A stretch of DNA of 29,351 nucleotides from the IMG/VR virus record IMGVR_UViG_3300021437_000067, positions 1 through 29,351 of that record. The stretch is one strand, 5' to 3'. This stretch comes from a virus. The position numbers and the translations under genes are program-made. This document shows, piece after piece, positions 6,802 to 14,685 of the stretch (position 1 is the first letter of the stretch; every line of letters begins with the position of its first letter). A model generated the notes under the pieces. The model searched no databases. It was not told the origin of the DNA and saw nothing but the letters and a program-made list of their open reading frames with translations.

Positions 6802-7220
6802 GCGAGCACCGCACCGATTACGCGGGCGTGCGCTGGCGCGTGATCCGCGAAGTGACGCCCGCCAAGCGCTACCCGAGCTCGCGGCAACGAAACCGCCGGC
6901 TGCTCGTGCGCTGCACGTGCGGCGTGGAGCGCGTGGTGTTCGAGTGCGACATGCTCGCCGGCCGTACGCACGGCTGCCGGAGCGACAAGTGCCGCGCGGC
7001 GTGGCAGGCGGTCGAGGCCATCCGGAAGAAGCTCCGCACGTGGGTGCGCGCGCCCGAGCTCAAGCCCATGGGCGAGGTGGCCTCGGCGCTCGATCCGATC
7101 CGCGATCACGTGGCCACGGTGATGTGCGAGGCCATGGACAAGTGGCTGCTCGAGCAGGGCGAGGCGCACCGCACAGCGACCGAGGAGCCCGCGCCGGGAG
7201 AGCTCGTCCATGCGCGTTGA
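6798..7220 (+). CDS. Small Cys-containing, possibly zinc-binding protein
   Basis: 140 residues from GTG 6798, in a GTGA overlap and with GGAGG at about 6788-6792. The N-terminal part has YAGVRWRVIREV and a basic stretch, then LLVRCTCGVERVVFECDMLA and THGCRSDKC, giving five cysteines in about 35 residues. This is the style of small zinc-ribbon proteins that phages carry near DNA metabolism genes. The rest is helical. It overlaps the RusA gene by 11 bases. DNA-binding function is inference. Confidence 0.65.
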   Translation: MSEHRTDYAGVRWRVIREVTPAKRYPSSRQRNRRLLVRCTCGVERVVFECDMLAGRTHGCRSDKCRAAWQAVEAIRKKLRTWVRAPELKPMGEVASALDPIRDHVATVMCEAMDKWLLEQGEAHRTATEEPAPGELVHAR

Positions 7221-7650
7221 GCGGCTGTGGATCGCTGGGCGAATGCCGGGTTTGAACGAGCTGCTCGACATGCGCGGCGCGCCGCCGGTGAAGCGCCGCA
7301 CGCGCAGCGGCCGCATCGTGCGCGTGCAGAACCCGGCCTACCACGAGGCCAAGGAGCATTGGGCCGGCGTGATCGCGCTGCTCGTGGGGCACGCCCGGAT
7401 CCAGCCTTGGCCGACGGGCGCGCACTTCGTGTACGAGTGGCACGAGTCCGACAAGCGGCGCGACCCGCTGAACTTCGCGGCCGGTGGACAGAAGTTCATC
7501 GAGGACGCGCTGCAGGAATGCGGCGTGCTGCCCAACGACGGGTGGAAGCACGTCTTGAGCTTCGCGCACAGGTGGAAGCAGAGCGACCGCCCGGGCGTGC
7601 TGGTGGTGATGAGCGACGAGCCTTTGGTGGTGGAAGCGAGGGTGGGATGA
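7210..7650 (+). CDS. rusA: RusA-type Holliday junction resolvase
   Basis: 146 residues, the usual length for RusA. The family resolves four-way DNA junctions, here probably during phage recombination or before packaging. The signature is visible: RRDPLNFAAGGQKFIEDALQ at residues 83-102, followed by ECGVLPNDGWKHV, with Lys95, Asp99 and Asp110 in place. The motif is DPLN where RusA proteins usually have a second acidic residue (D-x-D-N), so Leu87 replaces one of the metal-binding aspartates. ATG 7210 is preceded by a GGGAG sequence and overlaps the previous gene by 11 bases; the stop forms an ATGA overlap with the next gene. Confidence 0.85.
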   Translation: MRVERLWIAGRMPGLNELLDMRGAPPVKRRTRSGRIVRVQNPAYHEAKEHWAGVIALLVGHARIQPWPTGAHFVYEWHESDKRRDPLNFAAGGQKFIEDALQECGVLPNDGWKHVLSFAHRWKQSDRPGVLVVMSDEPLVVEARVG

Positions 7651-8066
7651 GTTACGTGCTGGTCATCACCGGCTCCCGGCTCGGCCACAGCGCCGTCGAG
7701 CGCGAGCTCGAACGGCTGGTGGAAGACCTTGGCGTGCCCACCTCCATGCTCGTCGGCGATGCTGAGGGCGTCGACCGCCAGGCTCGAGAGTTCGCGGCCG
7801 CGCATGACTGGCCCATGGCCGTCTTCCGCGCCGACTGGACCCGCTACGGTAAGGCGGCAGGACCGACCCGAAACGAGACCATGGTGCACAGCGCATGGCT
7901 GCGCTCGGGCAAGGGCGTGTTCCGCGTGATCGTGCTCGCGTTCCCAGTGGGCGAAGCACGCGGCACGCGCGACTGCATGCGCAGGGCGCGCGCGGCTGGG
8001 TTCGAGATCTACGCGTACGACGAGACGCGATACCGCTGCGTGCGGTGGGAAGGCGAGGCAGCGTGA
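7647..8066 (+). CDS. DUF2493/SLOG-family nucleotide-binding protein
   Basis: 139 residues with a Rossmann-like start YVLVITGSRLG (residues 3-13), the motif VGDAEGVDRQAREFAAAHDW in the middle and AGPTRNETMV further on. These three motifs characterise the DUF2493 branch of the SLOG superfamily, which is related to lysine decarboxylase-like and DprA-like nucleotide or ligand-binding domains. The biochemical role in phages is unknown; nucleotide-derivative sensing or processing is proposed for the wider superfamily. It starts in an ATGA overlap with rusA. Confidence 0.8.
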   Translation: MSYVLVITGSRLGHSAVERELERLVEDLGVPTSMLVGDAEGVDRQAREFAAAHDWPMAVFRADWTRYGKAAGPTRNETMVHSAWLRSGKGVFRVIVLAFPVGEARGTRDCMRRARAAGFEIYAYDETRYRCVRWEGEAA

Positions 8067-8287
8067 GCAAGCCAGCATGCGAGCAGTGCAGGTTCTTCGC
8101 CGGCGTGCCCGGCAGTGCGTCCGGCGACTGTCGGAGAGACGCGCCGACCATCCACCCCAATCCTGGACTCGCCGGCATGAGAGCGTGGCCTTTCGTCATG
8201 CGCAGCGACTGGTGCGGGCAGTTCGACGCGAAGGGTGCGCCGACCGAGGGCGAGAAGCGGGCGCGCAAGGAGCTGTTCGGCGTTTGA
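8063..8287 (+). CDS. 74-residue Cys-rich protein, possible metal-binding knuckle
   Basis: Starts at GTG 8063 in a GTGA overlap with the SLOG gene, with an AGGCGAGG region upstream. Four cysteines fit one metal site: CEQC near the N-terminus, GDC at about residue 24 and DWCGQF at about residue 51. It also has two conserved-looking segments, PTIHPNPGLAGMRAWPFV and MRSDWCGQFD. Proteins of this pattern recur in phage early regions without known function. There is no enzyme motif. Confidence 0.65.
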   Translation: MSKPACEQCRFFAGVPGSASGDCRRDAPTIHPNPGLAGMRAWPFVMRSDWCGQFDAKGAPTEGEKRARKELFGV

Positions 8288-8318
8288 GCGGCGCGAGCGC
8301 CGAGAGAGCGAGTCGGTC

Positions 8319-8678
8319 ATGAGCGAAGTAGAGAAGTTCACGTGTCCACGTCGGAACGAGATGTTCGCGCACGAGGCTGACGTGCACGACGCCGACACGT
8401 GGCGCGACGGCAAGACGTGCAGCTACTGCGGGTCATTGAGCCCCGACGAGTTCTTGCGGCGGATCGAAGCCGGCCACGAGCTCGGGCCAACCGACAAGAA
8501 CTACAAGGTGTATCTGAATCATCCGTGGGGGAAGTTCTACTTCCAGCACCTATCGGTCGAGCAGAAGCAGAAGTTTGTGGACCTGATCAACACGAAGAAG
8601 CTCAACATCGGCTACCCCGGCCACTTCTACGTGCTGCCGTTCTTCATCGTGATGGAGCCGATCGAGGCGTCGCCATGA
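8319..8678 (+). CDS. Phage protein with a TCSYCGSLSPDEF zinc-ribbon-like motif
   Basis: 119 residues from ATG 8319. The Shine-Dalgarno sequence is weak, and a longer upstream frame exists but is Arg-rich and unlikely to be translated. The protein contains KFTCP, then TWRDGKTCSYCGSLSPDEFL, an acidic ELGPTDKNYKVYLNHPWG segment, KFYFQHLSVEQKQKFVDLIN and GYPGHFYVLPFFIVM. The three-cysteine CPR...CSYC arrangement suggests metal binding. I associate this organisation with uncharacterised proteins common in phages of GC-rich bacteria; function unknown. It ends in an ATGA overlap. Confidence 0.7.
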   Translation: MSEVEKFTCPRRNEMFAHEADVHDADTWRDGKTCSYCGSLSPDEFLRRIEAGHELGPTDKNYKVYLNHPWGKFYFQHLSVEQKQKFVDLINTKKLNIGYPGHFYVLPFFIVMEPIEASP

Positions 8679-8947
8679 GCAAGAACAGGGTTTGGGTCGA
8701 GGTCGTGCACCGCTGCGAGATGTGCGGGGACACGCATCGCGGGAGCACGGAGACGTTCATCTCGACGACGTCACCCGAGAGCGTCTCGAAGCTGACGCTC
8801 CTGCCGCGTGGCTGGGGCACGTTCGGTCGCTCGACAAGGGAGGGCAGCGACACGATGCAGCTGTGCCCTGAGTGCAACGAGGGCGTGCGGGCGGCGGTCG
8901 ACTCCGCGCGCGAGGCCCGTGTGACAGCCAAGGCCGCTCAGCCGTGA
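8675..8947 (+). CDS. Small zinc-ribbon protein (CxxC...CxxC)
   Basis: 90 residues in an ATGA overlap with the previous gene. Two cysteine pairs, CEMCGDTHRG near residue 14 and LCPECNEGV near residue 65, flank a Ser/Thr-rich beta segment (ETFISTTSPESVSKLTLLPR). This is a classic four-cysteine zinc-ribbon layout. It is probably a small nucleic-acid or protein adaptor, but the role is not known. Its stop forms a TGATG overlap with the ParB-like gene. Confidence 0.7.
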   Translation: MSKNRVWVEVVHRCEMCGDTHRGSTETFISTTSPESVSKLTLLPRGWGTFGRSTREGSDTMQLCPECNEGVRAAVDSAREARVTAKAAQP

Positions 8948-9639
8948 TGACCGACCCCATGACCACCAACGCGCGCGCGACCTCCGATGATTCTGCCGCG
9001 GTGTGGGTGAAGCTCGCCGACATCCGCCCTTGGGAGCAGAACCCGAAGAAGCACACCAAGCGCTCGATCCAGACCACGATCGACAGCCTGCGCCTGTGCG
9101 GTTGGGGTCGCCCTCTCGGCACGTGGCATGGGCGGCTGATCTGGGGCCACGGCACGCGCCTCGCCGCCCAGGCGCTGATCAACACGTGGAAGAAGATGGG
9201 CGCGGCCGAGCGCGAGCGCGTGCAGGCGGAAGACGCTCCGGAGAGCGAGCGCTGGCACCCCGAAGCCGTGCGCACCGCCACCACGGGCGAAGTGCCCGCG
9301 CGAGCGCGCGACGACCTCCCGGAGCGCCTGGCGACTCGCCTCGCCCTGGTGGACAACCGCGCGGCCGAGCACAGCGAGTACGACGTCGAGGCGCTGCTCG
9401 CACATCTGAACGACTTCGGGCTCGACGCCGTCGACTCGATGGGCTGGAACGCGGAGGAGCTCGACGCGCTCGCCAGCTCCATGATGGGCTCGGGCGGCGG
9501 CGATGACGAGCCGTTCGAGGACCCGCCGGAGGGCACGAAGACGCCGCAGATCGTGGTGACGCTGCCGACGCGCCACGCGCGCGACGAGGCGCTCCGTAAG
9601 CTCGAGGCCCTGGGCTACGTGTGCAAGGCCAAGAACTGA
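8947..9639 (+). CDS. ParB/Srx-like domain protein next to terminase
   Basis: 230 residues. The N-terminal domain reads VWVKLADIRPWEQNPKKHTK, then SIQTTIDSLRLCGWGRPLGT and WGHGTRLAAQALI, matching the ParB/sulfiredoxin-like N-terminal fold in which the GHxR-type loop binds a nucleotide. Next come LALVDNRAAEHSEYDVEALL and an acidic linker, then a small alpha/beta tail (TPQIVVTLPTRHARDEALRK). Phages often carry such ParB-nuclease-like proteins beside terminase or methyltransferase genes. They may be nucleases, CTPases or packaging accessories; which applies here cannot be told. ATG 8947 lies in a TGATG overlap. The N-terminal domain is convincing, the function less so. Confidence 0.75.
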   Translation: MTDPMTTNARATSDDSAAVWVKLADIRPWEQNPKKHTKRSIQTTIDSLRLCGWGRPLGTWHGRLIWGHGTRLAAQALINTWKKMGAAERERVQAEDAPESERWHPEAVRTATTGEVPARARDDLPERLATRLALVDNRAAEHSEYDVEALLAHLNDFGLDAVDSMGWNAEELDALASSMMGSGGGDDEPFEDPPEGTKTPQIVVTLPTRHARDEALRKLEALGYVCKAKN

Positions 9640-9645
9640 GGGCGC

Positions 9646-10158
9646 ATGTCCGAGGAGCGCAAGGGCTACGAGATCACGAAGCGGGACACGAGCCCGAAGC
9701 TCACCGACGAGGTGATGCTCAAGATCGCCAAGTCGGTCGCCGCGGGGCTCTCGATCCCGGTCGCGTGCGAAGCCAACGGGCTCAGCTGGAACACGGTGAA
9801 GCGCTGGCTCGACCTGGGAAAGAAGGGGCGCAAGCCTTACCGCGAGTTCGTCGACGCCATGAACGAAGCGAAAGCGCGCTTCGAGCAGGGTGCTGTGGCC
9901 GCCATCGCGCTGCACGGGAAAAAGAAGGACTGGAAGGCCGCGGCGTGGCTGCTCGAGCGCCGCTACCCCGAGCGCTACTACAAGCCGGAGAAGCCGCCCG
10001 AGGCGCAGCAGCAGCGCCCCGACGTCGTGTTCTTCTACCCGGCCGTCGCGCCGCCCGGTGCGGAGGGCGCGAAGCCCACGCTGCCCCCGGGGCCCACGCT
10101 CGTCTTCCCGCCGCTCAAGGCGCCTGAGACTGTCGACGCAGAGGGCGAAGACATGTAG
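9646..10158 (+). CDS. Terminase small subunit
   Basis: 170 residues located just before the large terminase. Residues 20-56 form a helix-turn-helix: LTDEVMLKIAKSVAAGLSIP followed by VACEANGLSWNTVKRWLDLG, as in small terminases that recognise packaging sites. A second helical segment (YREFVDAMNEAKARFEQGAV, then WLLERRYPERYYKP) is typical of the oligomerisation region of terminase small subunits of this type. The last 50 residues are Pro-rich and probably disordered, perhaps contacting the large subunit. It starts six bases after the ParB-like stop. Confidence 0.8.
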   Translation: MSEERKGYEITKRDTSPKLTDEVMLKIAKSVAAGLSIPVACEANGLSWNTVKRWLDLGKKGRKPYREFVDAMNEAKARFEQGAVAAIALHGKKKDWKAAAWLLERRYPERYYKPEKPPEAQQQRPDVVFFYPAVAPPGAEGAKPTLPPGPTLVFPPLKAPETVDAEGEDM

Positions 10159-10246
10159 CGGGTGCACGGCAGCTCGCTGCGCCTGGCCGCTTGCAACCGC
10201 GTTGGCGCAGCGAGCCCCGTGCGTGGAAGGCTGTCGTAGCAGGCCT

Positions 10247-10271
10247 CGATACACGTGGCCTACGTGTATCG
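10247..10271 (+). repeat. 25-bp perfect palindrome, copy 1
   Basis: Stem halves CGATACACGT and ACGTGTATCG flank the five-base loop GGCCT. The same 25 bases recur at 21310-21334. It lies in the 133-base gap between small and large terminase genes, with 20 bases between it and the chosen GTG of the large subunit, which has no Shine-Dalgarno sequence. No T-run follows, so a rho-independent terminator is unlikely. An operator, promoter element or RNA hairpin is possible. Confidence 0.8.
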
Positions 10272-10291
10272 GCTACGCGCAAAAACGCCGG

Positions 10292-12991
10292 GTGGCCGAA
10301 CCCGCGTCGCGCCCTCGAGAGATTCGTCCGCAGGCGGGCCCGCAGGAAACGTTCTGCGCGAGCCCCGCGGACATCGCCATCTACGGGGGCAGCGCGTTCG
10401 GCGGGAAAATGCTCCCGCTTTCGACGCCCATCCCCACGCCCACGGGCTGGACCACGATGGGCGAGCTGCGCGTCGGCGACATGGTGATCAGCGACGAGGG
10501 CGTGCCCACCATGGTCACGTGGCTCTCGGATGTGGATCCGCTGCCCGATGCGTACGAGCTCACCTTCGACGACGGCGCCAAGATCCGCGCCTGCGGCGAC
10601 CACCAGTGGGTGACGCTGACGTACGACGAGCGCCTGCGGCTGCTCAGGACGTCGGAGGAGTGGCGCGAGGGCCGGAGGGCGAAGCGAGCGTCGCGCGGCA
10701 CCGGCAAGCGCCCCGACCTTGCCGAGCGCAACGCTGCCCGCGCCGTGCTCAAGCAGCCGCCGCCCAACCCGCGCGGATCGGTGCGCACGACGCGCGAGAT
10801 CGCCGACACGCTTTACACGGGCCGGCGCGCGAATCACGCCATCGTGAACCCCGCGCCGCTCGCGCTGCCTCATGCCGACCTCCCGATCCCGCCGTACGTG
10901 CTCGGGGCCTGGCTTGGCGACGGCACATCAGTGAGCGGAGGGCTCACCAGCGCCGACCCCGAGCTCGTGGAGAGCGTGCGCGCCCGCGGGTACGAGGTGC
11001 GCCGCGTTCCGAGCTCGACTTACGGCTACACCGTCGTCGGCCTGTCCACGCAGCTTCGCGCGCTGGGCCTGCGCAGCAACAAGCACATCCCGGCCGCCTA
11101 CCTGCGTGCCTCAATGGCCCAGCGCCTCGAACTGCTACAGGGCCTGTGCGACACCGACGGCTTCGCCTGCAAGCTGAAGGGCTCCGTCGAGTTCACCACC
11201 ACGCTGCCCGCGCTACGCGACGGTGTGCTGGAGCTGCTCGCCACCCTCGGCATCAAGCCGAGCTGCCGCGAGGGCGTCGCCAAGCTCAACGGCCGAACGA
11301 TCGGACCGAAGTGGCGGATCCAGTTCTGGACGTCACTCCCTGCGTTCGAGCTCCAGCGCAAGCTCGCGCGCCAGCGTCGCGACAACGCGGACGGGCGGCG
11401 GTCGAAGCGGTTTATCGTGGACGCACGCGCGTGCGCCAGCGAGCCCATGCGCTGCATCGGCGTGGACGCTCCGTCGCACTGTTACCTCGCGGGCCGCGAG
11501 ATGATCGTGACCCACAACAGTTGGGCCCTCGTGTTCGAGGCCGCGCGCTACACGCAGGTACAAGGCTACTCGGCGGTCATCTTCCGGCGCACGAGCCCGC
11601 AGCTCACCGGCGGTGGCTCGATCTGGGAAGAGACCAAGAAGCTCTACCCGCTGCTCGGTGGCGTGCCGAAGGCCTCGCCCAATCTGCAGTGGAACTTTGC
11701 CGCGGGCGCGCTCGTGCAGTTCATGCACATGCAGCACGAAGACGACGCGAACGAGCACCAGGGCAAGCAGTACGACTTCATCGGCTTCGACGAGGTCACG
11801 CACTTCACCGCCTACCAGTTCTGGTACCTGCTCAGCCGTCTTCGCTCCGGCAACGCGTCGATCCCGCGCCGCATGCGCGGCACGTGCAACCCCGACCCCG
11901 ACAGCTTCGTGCGCGAGCTTCTCGACTGGTGGATCGACGAGAAGACTGGCCTCGCCATCCCCGAGCGATCGGGCGTGCTGCGTTGGTTCGTGCGCATCGA
12001 CAACGTGCTCTATTGGGGCGCCTCGCCCGAGGAGCTCTACGCGCAGTTTGGTGATCGCGTGCGCCGTCGCGGCGAAGACCCGACGGGCGACGACGACCAG
12101 CGCCCCTCGCCGATGAGCCTCACGTTCACGCGCGCGGCCGCGCGCGACAACAAGATCGGGCTCGCAGCAGACCCCGAATACCTGTCGCGCCTCGCGGCCA
12201 TCCCGGGAGCGGCGTCGAAGCGACTCCTGCAAGGCAACTGGAACGCGCGCGACACCGCGGGCGCGTTCTTCAACCGCAGCACGTTTCCCGTCGACACACA
12301 GCTGCCTGCGCCCGAGCGCGTGCGGCGCCGCGTGCGCTTCTGGGACAAGGCCGCGACGCCCGTATCCGAGACGAACAAGGATCCCGACTGGACCGCCGGC
12401 CCGTGCATTTGGGAGCTCGACGCCCCGCATCTGCCTGCGCTCCCGGGCGTGCCGGGCGGAGTCGAGTGGCTGGTCGCGGACCTCATCGCGCTGCGCGAAG
12501 GCCCCGCGATCGTGGAGGCCACGATGCTCGCCGCAGCGGAAGCCGACGGCACGGACACCATGGTCGGATGCTGGCAGGACCCCGGACAAGCGGGCGTGGT
12601 CGACGTCGCGCACATGCAGACGCTGTTCGCCGACTACAGCACGCAGTTCGTGCGCAGCTCGCGCGATAAGGCGGTCTATGCCGGCGTCTGGGCGAAGCGA
12701 GCTCAGGCGGGCCGCGTGCGCGTCATGCAGCACGTCGCGCGCCACCCGCTGTTCTTCCAGCAGCTCGAGGCCTTCCCCGACGGGCGCACGCACGACGACG
12801 TGGTCGACGGGTGCTCGGGGTGCTTCCAGGTCTTCACCGGCGGCATCACCTCGTTCGAGCACCAGAGCGTGCCCGACACGCGTCACGCAGCGCCGAAGGA
12901 CACGAGCCGCGCGGCCGCGCTCGGCATGTACGCGCCGGCAGACGACGACGAACCCTCTGCGGGCCGCTCCGGCGGCCACAGGTACTTCTGA
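10292..12991 (+). CDS. Terminase large subunit, interrupted by an intein
   Basis: An 899-codon gene. Removing residues 40-409 (the intein) leaves a 529-residue terminase, the normal size. The ATPase Walker A reads YGGSAFGGK then S after splicing, with the insertion between Lys and Ser. Walker B is YDFIGFDEVTHF at about 11771-11806. The nuclease domain shows VRFWDKAATP (about 12335-12364), GCWQDPGQAG and the acidic cluster THDDVVDGCSGCF (about 12790-12828). It cuts phage DNA and drives it through the portal. The N-terminal lead-in REIRPQAGPQETFCASPADI is typical. The GTG at 10292 is the nearest sensible start, but no Shine-Dalgarno sequence precedes it; GTG 10223 is an alternative. The stop forms a TGATG overlap with the portal gene. 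Confidence 0.9.
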   Translation: MAEPASRPREIRPQAGPQETFCASPADIAIYGGSAFGGKMLPLSTPIPTPTGWTTMGELRVGDMVISDEGVPTMVTWLSDVDPLPDAYELTFDDGAKIRACGDHQWVTLTYDERLRLLRTSEEWREGRRAKRASRGTGKRPDLAERNAARAVLKQPPPNPRGSVRTTREIADTLYTGRRANHAIVNPAPLALPHADLPIPPYVLGAWLGDGTSVSGGLTSADPELVESVRARGYEVRRVPSSTYGYTVVGLSTQLRALGLRSNKHIPAAYLRASMAQRLELLQGLCDTDGFACKLKGSVEFTTTLPALRDGVLELLATLGIKPSCREGVAKLNGRTIGPKWRIQFWTSLPAFELQRKLARQRRDNADGRRSKRFIVDARACASEPMRCIGVDAPSHCYLAGREMIVTHNSWALVFEAARYTQVQGYSAVIFRRTSPQLTGGGSIWEETKKLYPLLGGVPKASPNLQWNFAAGALVQFMHMQHEDDANEHQGKQYDFIGFDEVTHFTAYQFWYLLSRLRSGNASIPRRMRGTCNPDPDSFVRELLDWWIDEKTGLAIPERSGVLRWFVRIDNVLYWGASPEELYAQFGDRVRRRGEDPTGDDDQRPSPMSLTFTRAAARDNKIGLAADPEYLSRLAAIPGAASKRLLQGNWNARDTAGAFFNRSTFPVDTQLPAPERVRRRVRFWDKAATPVSETNKDPDWTAGPCIWELDAPHLPALPGVPGGVEWLVADLIALREGPAIVEATMLAAAEADGTDTMVGCWQDPGQAGVVDVAHMQTLFADYSTQFVRSSRDKAVYAGVWAKRAQAGRVRVMQHVARHPLFFQQLEAFPDGRTHDDVVDGCSGCFQVFTGGITSFEHQSVPDTRHAAPKDTSRAAALGMYAPADDDEPSAGRSGGHRYF
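10409..11518 (+). mobile_element. Intein with LAGLIDADG homing endonuclease, class 3 type, Met at position 1
   Basis: 370 residues inserted between Lys and Ser of Walker A. Block A: LSTPIPTPTGWTTMGELRVG near the start. Block B: ACGDHQWVT with His65 and Trp67. Block F: MRCIGVD, with Cys349 where ordinary inteins have Asp. Block G: VTHN, with Thr368, His369 and terminal Asn370; the +1 residue is Ser. LAGLIDADG motifs: VLGAWLGDG (residues 164-172) and LLQGLCDTDG (242-251). Position 1 is Met, not Cys or Ser, so class 1 splicing is ruled out. Trp67/Cys349/Thr368 is the WCT triad of class 3 inteins, which begin splicing at the block F cysteine. The junctions are fixed by the host ATPase motif. The endonuclease would promote homing into empty terminase genes. 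Confidence 0.85.
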
Positions 12992-14685
12992 TGGCCAAGC
13001 GGCGAAAACGCGGCCGCGCTGTCCAGCAAGCGAGCGCGCCGCAGCTCCCTTCTGCGCAGGAGCTCTCCGTCGCGATCGGGTCTGTGCTCGGCGCAGAGCG
13101 TAAGGGCCAGGCAGACGGGCTCACGCCCGAGAGCTTGGCATCGCTGCTCAAGGCTGCAGACGGTGGCGACGCCGAAGCGTACCTGACGCTGTGCGAGGAG
13201 ATGGAGGAGCGCGACCCGCACTACGCGAGCGTGCTCGGCACTCGCAAGATGGGCGTGGCCGGCGCCCCGATGAGCATCGAGACCGGCGAGGACGGCGGCC
13301 TCAACTCGAAGATCACCGACGCGGTCGAGGCGCTCGTCGAGGGCGACCAGTTCAACAGCCTCGTGCTCGACATGATGGACGGCATCGCCAAAGGCTTCTC
13401 GCTGGTCGAGGTGCTGTGGAACACCACGGGCCCGCAGTGGACGCCGTCGAGCTACACGTGGACCGCGCCGCGTCACGTGCGCTTCGACAAGGAGACGCTG
13501 CGCGTGCCCCGGCTGATCACGCCGGAGGCGCTCGACGGCATCCCGCTCGCTCCATACAAGTGGATCTACTTCACGCCGCGCATCCGCTCCGGCGTGCCGC
13601 TTCGCTCCGGCCTCGCGCGCACGGTGGCGGTCTGTTACGCGGCCAAGCGCTTCACGGTGAGCGACTGGCTCGCGTTCCTCGACGTGTACGGGATGCCGCA
13701 TCGCGTGGGCACTTACCCAGCGCACATGAAGGCGCAGCGAAACGAGTTACTGCGCGCGGTGCAGGCGCTCGGCGTGGATGCGGCGGCGGTCATCCCCGAG
13801 GGGATGAAGATCGAGATGGTCGAGGGGAAGAGCGCGGCCAGCAACGGCACGCTGTTCCACCAGAGCGCCACCTACTGGGACGCGCAGACGTCGAAGCTCG
13901 TGCTCGGGCAGACGATGACGTCCGACGACGGCTCGTCGCTCGCTCAGGCGAAGACGCACGACAAGGTGCGCTCCGACATCAAGAAGAGCGACGCGCGCCA
14001 AGTCGCGTGGGCGATCAACAAGCAGCTGATTGAGCCGTTCGTGCTCTTCAACTTCGGGCCGCAAGAGCGCTACCCGACGCTGCAGATCGACGTCTCCGAC
14101 CCGGAAGACCGCACGGCGCTGATCGGCGCGGTGAAGACGTTCGTGGACCTCGGCGGCGAGGTGGAGATGGGCGAGATCCGCGACCGCCTCGGCTTCGCGG
14201 AGCCCGCGCCCGGTGCGACGCTGCTCAAGCCGACCAGCGCGGGCACGCAGCAGCCGACCCGGGACACCGCCAACGGCCAGGATCCGTCCGGCAACACGCC
14301 ACCCGCGAAGGATGCCGCCAAAGGCACGGACAAGGGCGCTGCGAAGGGCAAGACCGGGAAGGACGCGAAAGCGGGGGTGGACAAGAGCCTCAACAGCTCC
14401 TCCACGTTTGCCAAGAAGCGCCCCGCCACAGCCGACGTGGTCGACCGCTTCCGCGACGCCGAGCTCGAGCACTGGAGCGAGATCGCCGATCCCGTGGTGG
14501 GCGAGTCGATTCGCCGCGTGCTGACTGCGGAGTCGTTCGAGGAGGCTGGCGCCATCCTCGACGAGCTCCAGAAAGACAAGGGCGTCGAGCTCGACCTCGC
14601 GAGCGTGGTCAGCGCGCTCTCGCGATCGACGTTCGCCATGCGCGGCGTGGGCGATGCCACCGACGACGTGGAGGCGGGCTCATGA
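12991..14685 (+). CDS. Portal protein, DUF935 family (Mu gp29-like)
   Basis: 564 residues. Portal proteins form the ring through which DNA enters the capsid and to which the tail attaches. The DUF935 pattern is clear: LCEEMEERDPHYASVLGTRK near residues 70-90, ALVEGDQFNSLVLDMMDGIA with GFSLVEVLW, YKWIYFTPRIRSG, DWLAFLDVYGMPHRVGTYP and LGQTMTSDDGSSLAQAKTHD. The N-terminus is Lys/Arg-rich. A Lys/Gly/Ala/Asp-rich low-complexity linker at about residues 420-475 separates the core from a helical C-terminal segment (DRFRDAELEHWSEIADPVVG). It starts in the TGATG overlap with terminase. Confidence 0.9.
   Translation: MAKRRKRGRAVQQASAPQLPSAQELSVAIGSVLGAERKGQADGLTPESLASLLKAADGGDAEAYLTLCEEMEERDPHYASVLGTRKMGVAGAPMSIETGEDGGLNSKITDAVEALVEGDQFNSLVLDMMDGIAKGFSLVEVLWNTTGPQWTPSSYTWTAPRHVRFDKETLRVPRLITPEALDGIPLAPYKWIYFTPRIRSGVPLRSGLARTVAVCYAAKRFTVSDWLAFLDVYGMPHRVGTYPAHMKAQRNELLRAVQALGVDAAAVIPEGMKIEMVEGKSAASNGTLFHQSATYWDAQTSKLVLGQTMTSDDGSSLAQAKTHDKVRSDIKKSDARQVAWAINKQLIEPFVLFNFGPQERYPTLQIDVSDPEDRTALIGAVKTFVDLGGEVEMGEIRDRLGFAEPAPGATLLKPTSAGTQQPTRDTANGQDPSGNTPPAKDAAKGTDKGAAKGKTGKDAKAGVDKSLNSSSTFAKKRPATADVVDRFRDAELEHWSEIADPVVGESIRRVLTAESFEEAGAILDELQKDKGVELDLASVVSALSRSTFAMRGVGDATDDVEAGS

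Noticed and set aside
10247-10271. Palindrome as a rho-independent terminator
   Set aside because: No T-run follows either copy, the stem is AT/GC mixed, and each lies just before a gene that must be transcribed with its neighbours. A regulatory role fits better.
10409-10411. ATG at the intein N-terminus as a frameshifted or mutated Cys codon making the terminase a pseudogene
   Set aside because: The full WCT triad, intact His-Asn end, +1 Ser and intact LAGLIDADG motifs are expected of a working class 3 intein, so decay is not needed to explain Met1.
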